A stretch of DNA of 64,000 nt from Hymenobacter monticola (GTDB taxonomy: Bacteria; Bacteroidota; Bacteroidia; Cytophagales; Hymenobacteraceae): NCBI RefSeq assembly GCF_022811645.1, contig NZ_CP094534.1, forward strand, positions 5,022,001 to 5,086,000. Direction: 5' to 3'. Of the stretch, positions 33,305 to 41,728 are shown piece after piece. Position 1 is the stretch's first letter. The number at the start of each line of letters is the position of its first letter. The position numbers were made by a program, and so were the translations under genes. The notes beneath the pieces were generated by a model. It saw only the letters and a list, made by a program, of their open reading frames with translations. It was not told where the DNA came from and searched no databases.

Positions 33305-34735
33305 TCAGTCCTCTTCCACGGGGTCGCTAATCAGCTTCTGCTGAAAATTGAGCAAGAACAGCCGCTCCGACGCTCGCGTAATGGCCGTGTAGAGCCAGCG
33401 CGCAAACTCGCCCGCCAGCGGCTCGTCGGGCTTCAAAAAGCCGTGGTCGACGAACACGGCCTGCCACTGCCCGCCCTGCGCCTTATGGCAGGTGAGGGCG
33501 TAGGCAAACTTGATTTGCAGGGCGTTGAGGTAGGGGTCTTTGCGCATTTCCTTGTACCGCTCGGCCTTGGTGGTAAGGTGGGCGTAGTCCTCGCTCACGG
33601 CCAGATACAGGGCGTTATTGCGGTCGGAGGGCAGGGCCGGGCTTTCGGTGTGCAGCGTGTCGAGCAGCAGCTTCACTTCAATTTCGGGCTCGTCGGGGTA
33701 GTCCACCAAGCGCACCAGCGCCTGGGCAAAGTGAAAGCCGTACACCTCCTCGCGCCGCACCACCTTCCTGATTTCCAGGAAGTCGCCGTTGGCCAGGAAA
33801 CCGATTTCGGAGTCCTTCGGCAGCCAGAAGTAATTGTTGCGCACCACCATCAGGTAGTCGCCGCCCTCAATCTCCTCCTCGGCATCGAACAAGGCCCGCC
33901 GGATGAGCTGGTTGTACTGGTTGGCGTTGCGGTTCGAGCGGCAGATGATGGTGGTGTTTTCGTGGCCGAACTGGCGGTAGGCCCAGCGCAGACCGTCCTC
34001 CAGCTTGTCGCCGCCCATTTTGAACATGTCGCGGAAACCATTGGTATGCAGCTGAATATTGGGCGTTTCCGCGCGCAGCTCCTCGCGCAGCTCGGTGGCA
34101 TTCACCAGAATGCCCGACTGCTGGGCCTGGCGCATCACCTGGCGCAGCTCCACGCTGCCCACCGTGGCCCGGAAACGGTGCGCCAGCAGTTCCGGGTCGA
34201 GGGCCGGGCTCAGGAGCTGGCCCACCGGCGGCAGCTGCGCCGTATCGCCGATGAGCAGCAGCTTGTTGCTGGTTTTCTCGAACACGAAGCCCATCAGGTC
34301 ATCCAGCAAGCCGTTTTCGCCGAAGGCTTTTTCGTCCGAAATCATCGAGGCTTCGTCCACGATGTAGAGGGTTTGCTCGGTGCGGTTGGGTTGGCGCTGA
34401 AAGTTGAGCCGTTCGGACGGGGCGCCCGAGGTCTGACGGTAGATTTTCTTGTGAATGGTGCTGGCCGCTACGCCCGCGTAGCCCGCCATCACCTTGGCGG
34501 CGCGGCCGGTGGGCGCTAGCAGGGTGTACTTGCGCTGCAGCTTGTGCAGCCACTGCACTAGGGCACTTACCACGGTGGTTTTGCCGGTGCCGGCGTAGCC
34601 GCGCAGCACAAAAATCTTACGCCCCGGCAGCTGGTCTTTCAAAAACGCGTCGAGCTGCGTGAACAGCAGGGCCTGGTCTTCGGTGGGTTCGTAGGGGAAA
34701 TAGTCGCGGACGGACGGGGTGCGGAGGGAGAGCAT
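33305..34735 (-). CDS. RecD-like ATP-dependent DNA helicase (SF1)
   Basis: 476 residues. Walker A GYAGTGKTT (46-54), TLLAPTGRAAKVM, Walker B IVDEASM, LIGDTAQLPPVG and the C-terminal UvrD_C_2 motif LTCHKAQGGQW with TAITRAS. It is shorter than RecD2 because it lacks the N-terminal HhH region. It probably unwinds DNA 5' to 3' in repair or recombination. Cytosolic. It stands alone, with no recB or recC in the window. Confidence 0.93.
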   Translation of the reverse strand: MLSLRTPSVRDYFPYEPTEDQALLFTQLDAFLKDQLPGRKIFVLRGYAGTGKTTVVSALVQWLHKLQRKYTLLAPTGRAAKVMAGYAGVAASTIHKKIYRQTSGAPSERLNFQRQPNRTEQTLYIVDEASMISDEKAFGENGLLDDLMGFVFEKTSNKLLLIGDTAQLPPVGQLLSPALDPELLAHRFRATVGSVELRQVMRQAQQSGILVNATELREELRAETPNIQLHTNGFRDMFKMGGDKLEDGLRWAYRQFGHENTTIICRSNRNANQYNQLIRRALFDAEEEIEGGDYLMVVRNNYFWLPKDSEIGFLANGDFLEIRKVVRREEVYGFHFAQALVRLVDYPDEPEIEVKLLLDTLHTESPALPSDRNNALYLAVSEDYAHLTTKAERYKEMRKDPYLNALQIKFAYALTCHKAQGGQWQAVFVDHGFLKPDEPLAGEFARWLYTAITRASERLFLLNFQQKLISDPVEED

Positions 34736-34798
34736 TATTACAGTTTCAACAATATCAAATTAGGCACGCTGCTGCTTTCACGCTGCTGCTTTATAAAG

Positions 34799-35305
34799 TC
34801 AATCTGCGTCATAAACGTGCTTATTCCACAGCCGGAATCCTTGAAGCAGGATGCGACGCAGCACCTTGCGCTCCTGACGGGGCCACACTACCGGGCCCCA
34901 GGGATGTCCTGGCCGTCGCCATATCCCGGCGGTCACATACAATAGCTCAAACACCCGGTTGCGAACGGGAGACTTCGTATCGCCATCGAAGGGCTTTCCG
35001 GCGCTCTGGCTCACATCAGTAAAGATGTTCCAGGCTTCCAGTGAAGCGGCAGGCGGCATTTTTTCAGGGTTGTCCATCCAGGAAGCCACCGCATCGAAGT
35101 CAAGAAGTTTCGGCGGTTCAGCGTTAAGCGAAAGGTGCTGCTTTTTTGCCAGTTCAACGATTTTTTCGCTACTCCTAAACGCGGGCACAAGCTGATTATC
35201 AGAAGTCCAGAAAGAATCTTTTTCCTCCAAGCCTTCTCTCCAAAGCAAGTACATATCCTTGCGCTTATATCGTGCCCAAAAAATGTAGTAATTAAACTTG
35301 CTCAT
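34799..35305 (-). CDS. Hypothetical protein, 168 aa
   Basis: Begins MSKFNYYIFWARYKRKDMYL and is rich in Trp and aromatics (WREGLEEKDSFWTSDNQ, GIWRRPGHPWGPVVWP). Helical, soluble, no signal peptide. Codons are noticeably more AT-rich than in the flanking helicase and thioesterase genes, which hints at recent acquisition. Orphan or immunity-type proteins often look like this, but I recognise no family. Confidence 0.7.
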   Translation of the reverse strand: MSKFNYYIFWARYKRKDMYLLWREGLEEKDSFWTSDNQLVPAFRSSEKIVELAKKQHLSLNAEPPKLLDFDAVASWMDNPEKMPPAASLEAWNIFTDVSQSAGKPFDGDTKSPVRNRVFELLYVTAGIWRRPGHPWGPVVWPRQERKVLRRILLQGFRLWNKHVYDAD

Positions 35306-35335
35306 ACCCAGCGCTCAGAGGTGGAGATTCAATTA

Positions 35336-35773
35336 TCAACTGGGCTCAATCACCGCCATTGTGGCACTGGCCTTGGCAATCAGCAGGTCGTCGCACCACA
35401 CTTCGGCCTCGCAAAAATGCAGGCGGCGCCCGGCTTTCAACACCCAGCCGATGGCTTTTAATTTCTGGCCGAAGCCGGGGTGCAGATAGGAAACTCTCAA
35501 ATCGGCGGTCACCACCCCAAAATTGTCGGGCACGAGCGTGACGGCCGCAAAGCCGGCCACCAAATCGGCCAGCGTGGCGATGAGGCCGCCGTGGGCGAAG
35601 CCGCGCTGCTGCTGGTGCTGCTCGGCCAGAGTTAGCTCGGCCTCGATGCGGCCGGGGGCGATGGCCGTGAGGTCGGCCCCAATCAGGTGCATGAAGCGCT
35701 GCCCGGTGAGCTTGCGGCGGATGCGCGCTTCAAGGTCGGGGGTAGCAGCGGTTTCGGGGGTATTTGCAGACAC
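35336..35773 (-). CDS. PaaI-like hotdog thioesterase
   Basis: 145 residues from GTG 35773. Hotdog-fold signatures FMHLIGADL, RGFAHGGLIATLADLVAGFA (active-site region HGG followed by an Asp) and LRVSYLHPG. Likely hydrolyses acyl-CoA thioesters in the cytosol. An ATG at 35818 would add 15 codons that are AT-rich (TTA, CTT, TAT), unlike the GC-rich body, so the GTG is preferred. Confidence 0.85.
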   Translation of the reverse strand: MSANTPETAATPDLEARIRRKLTGQRFMHLIGADLTAIAPGRIEAELTLAEQHQQQRGFAHGGLIATLADLVAGFAAVTLVPDNFGVVTADLRVSYLHPGFGQKLKAIGWVLKAGRRLHFCEAEVWCDDLLIAKASATMAVIEPS

Positions 35774-35984
35774 GAAAAGTCGGTTAAGTTTGCTTAAATA
35801 AAGAAGCCGATAGTTCATTCATCAGCTTTGTACTGATTTGTACTCTGCACCAGGCGCTAGAACTTTCGAGAACTAAAAAGCTACTTCTAGAGGCCTTAAA
35901 TCCTCATTCTTGGGCGGAAATCCAAAGGTACTGGCTGCGGACGGGCTGGGAGTTTCTTCTTTCATTTTTTCCTTCCCAAACTCT

Positions 35985-36572
35985 ATGGAACAGCTACCGG
36001 CAATGCAATACCTAATGGCGGGCGCGCTGGGGCTGGGCCTGGCGGCATGCAGCGGGTTTCGGGTGTTTGTGCCGCTGCTGGCGGCCAGCCTCTGCTACCA
36101 TTTCGGCTACCTCGCGCCGGCGGCAGGGTTTGCGTGGCTGGGTAGCTGGGCGGCGCTGCTCACGCTGGGCACGGCCACGCTGGTCGAAATCGCGGGCTAC
36201 TACATTCCGGTGGTCGACCACGTTCTCGACACGCTCACCACGCCGGCCTCGTTTGTAGCCGGCACCATCCTCATGACGTCGGCCCTCCCCCACCTCGACC
36301 CCACCGTGCGCTGGACGCTGGGCGTTCTGGTGGGCGGCGGCACAGCCGGCCTGGTCCAAACCGCGACGGCCCTGTTGCGGGGCGCCTCCACCGCCACCAC
36401 CGCCGGCCTGGCCAACCCCGTGCTGGCCACGGCCGAAAACACGTTGGCCATTGGCGGCGTGGCGCTCACGCTGCTGTTGCCGCTGCTCGCGGCCGCTCTG
36501 GTGCTGCTTCTGGTGGTGTATGTGCTGAGCCGCCTGCGCCGCTGGCGGGCCCGGCGGCGGGCCAACGGCTGA
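35985..36572 (+). CDS. DUF4126 membrane protein
   Basis: 195 residues from ATG 35985. Five or so hydrophobic segments with the family pattern GLGLAACSGFRVFVPLLAAS at the start and a Gly-rich central helix GVLVGGGTAGLVQ, closing with a basic RLRRWRARRR tail. Inner membrane, function unknown. The preceding 166 nt hold no recognisable element. Confidence 0.85.
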   Translation: MEQLPAMQYLMAGALGLGLAACSGFRVFVPLLAASLCYHFGYLAPAAGFAWLGSWAALLTLGTATLVEIAGYYIPVVDHVLDTLTTPASFVAGTILMTSALPHLDPTVRWTLGVLVGGGTAGLVQTATALLRGASTATTAGLANPVLATAENTLAIGGVALTLLLPLLAAALVLLLVVYVLSRLRRWRARRRANG

Positions 36573-36675
36573 GTTTTTCTTTTCCCGTCAATTCTTAAAA
36601 CAAACCCCGTCGCTCCGCGTTTGCCATGCACGCTTCTCTCATCCGGTTGAAAACATTCTCGCTACTTGTTGCTGC

Positions 36676-37179
36676 ATGACCAATCCAACCACTATCGATT
36701 CCGAGGCCTTATTGGCGGCCTATTCGGGCAAAGTGCGGGTGCGCGTCGGCGGCCTGCTCCTGCGCGACGGAGCCCTGCTGCTGGCGGCGCACCGGGGCCT
36801 GCTGCCGGAGGGTGCCTCGTTCTGGTCGCCGCCGGGGGGCGGGTGGCAGTTTGGCGAAAGCATTCGGGCGGCGCTCGCCCGCGAGTTTTTGGAGGAAACG
36901 GGCCTGAATGTGCAGGTGGGCCGCTTTTTGCACCTGCACGAATTCAGCACCGACAAGCTACAGGCCCTGGAGCTGTTTTTTGAAGTCATCGCCGACGATG
37001 CCGCGCAGCCCCGGCTCGGCCACGACCCCGAGCACGCGTCTCACCAGCAGTTGCTCACCGAGCTGGCCTGGCATACACCGCGCCAGCTGCTGCAGCTGCC
37101 CCCAAACCAAGTGCACCCCGTGTTGCAGCACCTGCTCAGCCCCGACGACGTGTTCGTGCCGCAGCAGCGCTTCGCTTGA
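36676..37179 (+). CDS. Nudix hydrolase
   Basis: 167 residues. The Nudix box runs from G55 to G76 (GGGWQFGESIRAALAREF, then LEETG), intact with the REFLEE core that binds metal. VRVGGLLLRDGALLLAAH precedes it. Hydrolyses a nucleoside diphosphate linked to another moiety; the substrate is not predictable. Cytosolic, single gene. Confidence 0.92.
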   Translation: MTNPTTIDSEALLAAYSGKVRVRVGGLLLRDGALLLAAHRGLLPEGASFWSPPGGGWQFGESIRAALAREFLEETGLNVQVGRFLHLHEFSTDKLQALELFFEVIADDAAQPRLGHDPEHASHQQLLTELAWHTPRQLLQLPPNQVHPVLQHLLSPDDVFVPQQRFA

Positions 37180-37312
37180 GTTAGCGTAGAACCGGCCTTC
37201 GTGCTGAGCGTTACCAAGGACCTCTGCCACGCTCCGAACGAAGACTGGTTGCGCACATCTTTCCTTTCTCATCGGGCGAAGCGTTATCTTCGGGCATTTT
37301 CGCGCCGAATTC

Positions 37313-38182
37313 GTGTCCGTTTCCACTGCTTCAACTGCTTCTGCATCCGCCGCCAACTCTTCGTTGCGTTTGCGCGACGAGACGTTTGACGCCGCCACGC
37401 TGGGGGCCTACAATCTGTATTTGCTGGCCAGCCCCACGCGCCTGCAGCTAGCGGTGGCCGATGTGGAGCGCAATAAATTCGTAGCCCTGGAAGAGCAAGC
37501 GTTGCCAACGGGTGGCCTGCCCGCGCTGGCCGCGCAGCACGATTTTCTGGGCCAGCGGGGCTGGAACGCCGTGCGCTTGGCCATCACGGGCCGCGCCTTC
37601 ACCCTGCTGCCGGCGCCCTTGTTTCGGGCCGGCGACGAAGAAGCGGCCCTGCGCCTGCACCATTTTCTCACGCCCTTCGAAACCGTGCGCCACACCACCC
37701 ACCCCGGCCTGGAGCTGGTGAACGTGTTTGCGGCCGACGCGGCCGTTGCCAACTGGCTGGGCACTACGCATGGCGCCAGCGGCCGCCTTTTGCACCACAC
37801 CAGCGCCCTGCTGGCCGGTTTGGTGCACCAGCGCGGCGCCGCGTCGCCCCGCCGCCTCTACCTCAACCCCGGCCCGCAGGAGCTTACCCTGGTGGTGCTG
37901 GGCCAGCACCTGGAGTACTGCAACGTTTTTTCCACCTCCACGGCCGAGGACGTGGTGTACTACACCATCTTGGTGATGCAGGAACTGGGCCTCAATCCCG
38001 ACGAGGACGAGGTGACGGTGTGGGGCGAGCTCACGCCCGATTCGGCCATTTTCAGCCTGCTGCGCACCTATGTGCGGCAGGTGCGCTTCGGCCCCCGCCC
38101 CGGCAACGTGCAGTACAGCTACCGGCTCAACGACGTGTTCGAGTACCGTTATTTTGACTTGTTCAGCCTGCACTTTGCGTAA
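37313..38182 (+). CDS. DUF3822 family protein
   Basis: 289 residues from GTG 37313. An actin/ASKHA-like fold is suggested for this Bacteroidota family. Motifs seen: LYLLASPTRLQLAV, ITGRAFTLLPAPLF, LYLNPGPQELTLVVL and the closing YRYFDLFSLHFA. It precedes coaD here. In relatives an rsmD gene commonly lies between, and none is present in this window. Function unknown; cytosolic. Confidence 0.85.
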   Translation: MSVSTASTASASAANSSLRLRDETFDAATLGAYNLYLLASPTRLQLAVADVERNKFVALEEQALPTGGLPALAAQHDFLGQRGWNAVRLAITGRAFTLLPAPLFRAGDEEAALRLHHFLTPFETVRHTTHPGLELVNVFAADAAVANWLGTTHGASGRLLHHTSALLAGLVHQRGAASPRRLYLNPGPQELTLVVLGQHLEYCNVFSTSTAEDVVYYTILVMQELGLNPDEDEVTVWGELTPDSAIFSLLRTYVRQVRFGPRPGNVQYSYRLNDVFEYRYFDLFSLHFA

Positions 38183-38187
38183 ATAAT

Positions 38188-38258
38188 GTTGAGTTTTAAG
38201 GGTTGAGTATTGAATTTGAACATCTTCTCAACTCAACATTCAACTCTCAAAACTCAAC
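38188..38258. repeat. Inverted repeat, GTTGAGTTTTGAG type (family E)
   Basis: GTTGAGTTTTAAGGGTTGAG and its imperfect reverse complement ending at 38258 fill the gap between the DUF3822 gene and coaD. A half copy of the same tract lies at 60245-60275 upstream of ychF. Confidence 0.75.
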
Positions 38259-38267
38259 GCTTATACC

Positions 38268-38735
38268 ATGCCCCGCATCGCCATTTTCCCCGGCTCTTTC
38301 GACCCCTTCACCAACGGGCACCTCGACATTGTGCGCCGCGGGGCGGAGCTGTTTGATGAGGTTATCGTGGCCATTGGCACCAATAGCAGCAAGCAGCGCT
38401 ACGTGCCCATCGAGCAGATGCTGGCCCTGCTCGGCGAGGTGTTTCAGAACGAGCCGCGGGTGTCGGTGCGCACGTTTCGGGGGCTCACGGCGGAGTTCGC
38501 CCGCGAGGCAGGGGCCCGCTTCCTGCTGCGCGGGCTGCGCAATAGCATTGATTTTGAGTACGAAAAACCCATTGCCTACGGCAACCAGCACGTCAACCCC
38601 GGGCTGGAAACGGTGTTCCTGCTGACCGCGCCGGACCTGGGCGCCATCAGCAGCACCATCATCCGCGACATTCACCGCTACGGCGGCAACGTAGACGCCT
38701 TTTTGCCCTTCACCCTGCCGCCAGTAGCTTCCTGA
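38268..38735 (+). CDS. coaD: Phosphopantetheine adenylyltransferase
   Basis: 155 residues, the usual length. Fourth step of CoA synthesis: ATP plus 4'-phosphopantetheine gives dephospho-CoA. The nucleotidyltransferase motif TNGH is at 15-18 in FPGSFDPFTNGHLDI, K43 follows SSK, RGLRN binds substrate and the C-terminal ISSTIIRDI is the second ATP motif. Cytosolic hexamer in known members. Confidence 0.96.
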   Translation: MPRIAIFPGSFDPFTNGHLDIVRRGAELFDEVIVAIGTNSSKQRYVPIEQMLALLGEVFQNEPRVSVRTFRGLTAEFAREAGARFLLRGLRNSIDFEYEKPIAYGNQHVNPGLETVFLLTAPDLGAISSTIIRDIHRYGGNVDAFLPFTLPPVAS

Positions 38736-38774
38736 TAGCAGGAGCCAAGTAGGCTGTTGGGCTTTTGGTTTCAA

Positions 38775-39269
38775 CTATTGATTGAGCGCCAGCGCCAGCA
38801 CCCGCAGCCCCATGAGTTGGCTGGGCTGGCTGGCCTGAAACACGGGCAGCACCAGATAGTGGTCGGCGCCCAGCTGCAGGTGGGCGCGGCGCATGAGTTC
38901 TTCTTCGTTGCTGCCCAGCAGCAGCAGGTCGTTTACGCGGCGGGTGCGGTAATCGTAGGCCACCACCAGCGCTAGGCCGCCGCGCCGGAACATCGCCATC
39001 GAGTCGATGGGGCCCCGGCGCTGCGAGAGCGGGTCCAGCGTGGGGTCGACGAAGCCAGGCGGCACGGGCTGCCACGGCCCCACCCGCTGGTTCAGCTCAT
39101 CGAACGAGAGGGCAAGCAGGGCCGGCACATCGAGGCTGGGCGCGGCCCTGTCCGGGGCGGCCGGGCGGGCAGTGTGCTCCCGCACTTGCTCGCGCCCGCC
39201 CGAGCAGGCGCCCACGCTCAGAGCCGTTGCCGCCAACACCACTCCTGCTCCTGTCAGTATCGGTCGCAT
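38775..39269 (-). CDS. Lipoprotein of unknown function
   Basis: 164 residues from ATG 39269 (ATG 39278 also possible). Signal peptide with lipobox VGAC (Cys about 22). The mature domain (LSFDELNQRVGPWQPVPPG, RRVNDLLLLGSNEEELMRR) resembles small alpha/beta lipoproteins, but I recognise no family. Convergent with coaD. Confidence 0.75.
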   Translation of the reverse strand: MRPILTGAGVVLAATALSVGACSGGREQVREHTARPAAPDRAAPSLDVPALLALSFDELNQRVGPWQPVPPGFVDPTLDPLSQRRGPIDSMAMFRRGGLALVVAYDYRTRRVNDLLLLGSNEEELMRRAHLQLGADHYLVLPVFQASQPSQLMGLRVLALALNQ

Positions 39270-39289
39270 AGACCGCAATATACTATTAT

Positions 39290-39994
39290 TTATTTACCAG
39301 CCGCGGGGGCTGCCTTGGCGGGCTTGCCGGCCATTTCGCTCAGGTAGTGCCGCACCACCAGCGCAATGGAAGCATAGGAATCTTCCAGCTTGGCCAGGGC
39401 CTCCTGGGGCGACATCCAGCGCACTTCCTCAATGTACTCCTCGGTCTGCGGCTTCATCAGGCTGTCGTCGAGGCACTTCATCAGGTACCAGCTGGTTTTT
39501 TTCAGCATCTTGTTGCCCTTGTAGGCGTAGCTGTGCCAGGTGCTGGGCAGTTCCTCGCCCAATTCGAGCTTGATGTTGGTTTCCTCCTCCACTTCGCGCA
39601 GGGCGCCGGCGGCCGTGTCCTCGTCGCTCTTGAGCTTGCCCTTGGGCAGGTCCCACTTGCCAAGGCGGTAAATCATCAGCACCTGGTCGCCTTTCACCAC
39701 CAGCCCGCCGCCGGCTTTGGCAATTTTGAACTGGTCTTTGAGGTGCAGGATGACGTGCTTCTTCTTTTTGACCAGCATGGTGAGCGACTTCAGCTTTTTG
39801 AGCTTTTTCACTTCCATCAGGCGCAGCAGGCGGTCGATGAACAGGGGGCCGGCGTCTTTCACGAGCACATCGCCCACCAGGTCCTTCGACGTGAATTCGT
39901 CGTCGGGGCTCAGGATGAGGTCGAACTTGTGCTTGTATACTTTTTCGCTGAGCTTTTTGATAACCAGCGGTATGTCGTTGATGAAAATATTCAT
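39290..39994 (-). CDS. Nudix hydrolase with basic N-terminal domain
   Basis: 234 residues from ATG 39994. Residues 1-95 form a Lys-rich domain (MEVKKLKKLKSLTMLVKKKK) typical of a Bacteroidota Nudix subgroup. The Nudix box begins at G119 (GKLKSDEDTAAGALREVEEE) and is intact. A polar Lys/Ala tail ends the protein. The reading frame upstream of 39994 is not coding. Substrate unknown; cytosolic. Confidence 0.9.
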   Translation of the reverse strand: MNIFINDIPLVIKKLSEKVYKHKFDLILSPDDEFTSKDLVGDVLVKDAGPLFIDRLLRLMEVKKLKKLKSLTMLVKKKKHVILHLKDQFKIAKAGGGLVVKGDQVLMIYRLGKWDLPKGKLKSDEDTAAGALREVEEETNIKLELGEELPSTWHSYAYKGNKMLKKTSWYLMKCLDDSLMKPQTEEYIEEVRWMSPQEALAKLEDSYASIALVVRHYLSEMAGKPAKAAPAAGK

Positions 39995-40130
39995 CGGGAA
40001 AAGCGGCTTGAGGAAACGATAACGGGCAACGGGGCCGCCGAAATCAAGGAAGATTGAGAAAATAAGCTTTGGGCAGCGGCCGCAAGATACGGGGCCGGAC
40101 CGATTTGGCGGCGGGCCCCATCTTTGCGGC

Positions 40131-40634
40131 ATGACACGCATCGGCCTGCTTTCCGACACCCACGGCTACCTCGACGAACGAATCGCGCATCATCTGCGCG
40201 GCTGCGACGAAATCTGGCACGCCGGCGATTTCGGCGACGCCCGCGTGGTGGACGAACTGCAGGCCCTGGCGCCGCGCTTCCGGGGCGTGTACGGCAATAT
40301 CGACGGCACGGACGTGCGCCGCACCCAGCCGCTGGTGCAAGATTTTGAGGTTGAGGGCCTTCGTGTGCTCATCACGCACATCGGCGGCTACCCGGGGCAC
40401 TACGCGCCAGCCGCCCGGCCCCTGCTGGCCGAGGTTCGGCCGGGCCTATTCGTCACCGGCCACTCGCACATTCTGCGGGTGATGCCCGATAAAAAGCTGG
40501 GCCTGCTCCACCTCAACCCCGGCGCGGCCGGGCGCCACGGCTTCCACCAGGTGCGCACGCTGCTGCGCTTCGGCATCGAAGCGGGGAAGGTGGTCGATTT
40601 GCAGGCGGTGGAGTTGGGGAAACGGGCCAGTTGA
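40131..40634 (+). CDS. YfcE/MJ0936-type metallophosphoesterase
   Basis: 167 residues. Metal-binding motifs in order: LSDTHG, WHAGDFGD, GNID, THIGGY and TGHSHI, then LLHLNPGAAGR. A dinuclear-metal phosphodiesterase with activity on artificial diesters in relatives; natural substrate unknown. Cytosolic. A CATCTTTG box lies 4 nt before the ATG, suggesting a leaderless mRNA. Confidence 0.92.
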   Translation: MTRIGLLSDTHGYLDERIAHHLRGCDEIWHAGDFGDARVVDELQALAPRFRGVYGNIDGTDVRRTQPLVQDFEVEGLRVLITHIGGYPGHYAPAARPLLAEVRPGLFVTGHSHILRVMPDKKLGLLHLNPGAAGRHGFHQVRTLLRFGIEAGKVVDLQAVELGKRAS

Positions 40635-40660
40635 GGCGGATACGCCGGCTGGGGCCGTTT

Positions 40661-40840
40661 GTCATTGCGAGGCCGCAGGCCGTGGCAATCCGTCCTGTTC
40701 TCAGCGACTACCCTTCTAACGTGACAAACCAATTAAAAAGCCTCGGCATTACGCAGTGCCGGGGCTTTCTGGTAAAAGACAGCGTCTGGTTTTGACAGGA
40801 CGGATTGCCGCGTTCCGCTACGCTCCACTCGCAATGACAG
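40661..40840. repeat. Long palindromic element, GTCATTGCGAG type, with nested hairpin
   Basis: Outer arms GTCATTGCGAGG... and ...CTCGCAATGAC, then CAATCCGTCCTG mirrored by CAGGACGGATTG, around a spacer of about 90 nt. The spacer holds a second hairpin at 40737-40768 (GCCTCGGCA/TGCCGGGGC with A and T runs) that looks like a terminator. The 40635-40950 gap contains nothing else but the next hairpin. Confidence 0.8.
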
Positions 40841-40873
40841 ACCGAACCAGCCGACCACAGGCAGCGAAACCGA

Positions 40874-40910
40874 CAAGCCCCGCCATCTGTGAAACAGATA
40901 ACGGGGCTTG
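40874..40910 (-). terminator. Terminator of the LEA-like gene
   Basis: Stem CAAGCCCCG/CGGGGCTTG (40874-40882 with 40902-40910) with an inner TCTGT/ACAGA helix, 41 nt past the stop of the leftward gene. Confidence 0.75.
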
Positions 40911-40950
40911 CTACAATCTTAAACTACTGGCGCGAGGCCGCAGCGGCTGC

Positions 40951-41403
40951 TTACAGCGCGATTTCGGGCTTGGGGTGCTCGCCTTCCTGGCCGTCTTCGT
41001 TCACGGGCTTGGTCACGGCTTCGGCGTCGTCGAAAGCGTTGGCGTTGGCGGCGGTTTTGTCGCCGGCCACCACTTCTTTCACTTTGTCAACGGCGTCGCT
41101 CACCAGGTGCGAAGCTTTCTCTACCACTTCGGAGTGCGAAACGGCGTCAGCTACGTCGGCAGCCACTTCTTTCACCTTGTCAACGGCGGCGCTGGCGGCG
41201 TGCTTCACCGTGTCCAGGAGGCTACCGGTTTCGGCTTTAGCTTCGGCCGAGGCCGGGGCAGCGGTGCTGAAGCGCGACTTCAGCTCTTCCAAATCCACGT
41301 TCTTCAGCACGGGCGTGCGAAGCAGGTTTTTGATGATGTTCTGCTTGTTGTTGGCACGGGCAATGTTCTTGCGGTGCTTGCGCTTCAGACGGGTAACGGA
41401 CAT
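40951..41403 (-). CDS. Basic small-protein paralogue with LEA-like helical extension
   Basis: 150 residues from ATG 41403. Residues 1-45 (MSVTRLKRKHRKNIARANNK and on to SRF) are identical to the whole conserved part of the 52-aa gene next to it. Residues about 60-125 add amphipathic segments such as AAVDKVKEVAADVADAVS, repeated once, like LEA or YtxH-type stress proteins. The acidic tail ends EHPKPEIAL. Cytosolic, no catalytic motif. It arose by tandem duplication plus fusion or extension. Confidence 0.8.
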   Translation of the reverse strand: MSVTRLKRKHRKNIARANNKQNIIKNLLRTPVLKNVDLEELKSRFSTAAPASAEAKAETGSLLDTVKHAASAAVDKVKEVAADVADAVSHSEVVEKASHLVSDAVDKVKEVVAGDKTAANANAFDDAEAVTKPVNEDGQEGEHPKPEIAL

Positions 41404-41425
41404 GGCGGTTGGCGAAAAGGAGAAT

Positions 41426-41584
41426 TTATTCGGTGATGGCAACGGCGCTAAAGCGCGACTTCAGCTCCTCGAGGTCCACATTTTTGAGGACGGGCGTGCG
41501 GAGCAGGTTTTTGATGATGTTTTGCTTGTTGTTGGCGCGGGCAATGTTTTTGCGGTGCTTGCGCTTCAGACGGGTAACGGACAT
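41426..41584 (-). CDS. 52-aa highly basic small protein
   Basis: Begins MSVTRLKRKHRKNIARANNK and ends ELKSRFSAVAITE, with 12 Lys/Arg in the first 31 residues. Its first 45 residues match the next gene exactly, although the DNA differs at many third positions, so both copies are under protein-level selection. Probably binds nucleic acid or the ribosome, by composition only. A -7 box at 41621-41628 serves the pair. Confidence 0.8.
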   Translation of the reverse strand: MSVTRLKRKHRKNIARANNKQNIIKNLLRTPVLKNVDLEELKSRFSAVAITE

Positions 41585-41620
41585 GGCCGGAAAAAAATCT
41601 AGGTCTTACGAAATGGAGGG

Positions 41621-41628
41621 CAAAAGTA
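41621..41628 (-). promoter_or_regulatory. -7 promoter box (TACTTTTG) of the small basic pair
   Basis: Consensus TAnnTTTG on the minus strand, 36 nt before the 52-aa start. Confidence 0.5.
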
Positions 41629-41693
41629 CGCAGCTGGGCTGGGAAGTGCAAGCCTGCCAGGCTTTTTCTGGCCGACAGGTGCCTTTGCTCGGC

Positions 41694-41722
41694 GCGACGG
41701 GACCGCCGGCGCGCTAATTTTG
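41694..41722 (+). promoter_or_regulatory. Promoter TTTG-N17-TAATTTTG adjoining a start codon
   Basis: TTTG at 41694-41697, 17 nt, TAATTTTG at 41715-41722. The ATG of the threonine aldolase is 6 nt further, so the mRNA should begin at or near the start codon. Confidence 0.7.
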
Positions 41723-41728
41723 CCTGCT

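Noticed and set aside
37201-38267. An rsmD gene expected between DUF3822 and coaD
   Set aside because: No methyltransferase motif (NPPY/DPPY) is seen in any frame; the gap is an inverted repeat.
41409-41717. Plus-strand frame opposite the small basic genes
   Set aside because: It mirrors the duplicated genes; the two copies agree at the protein level only in the minus-strand frame.
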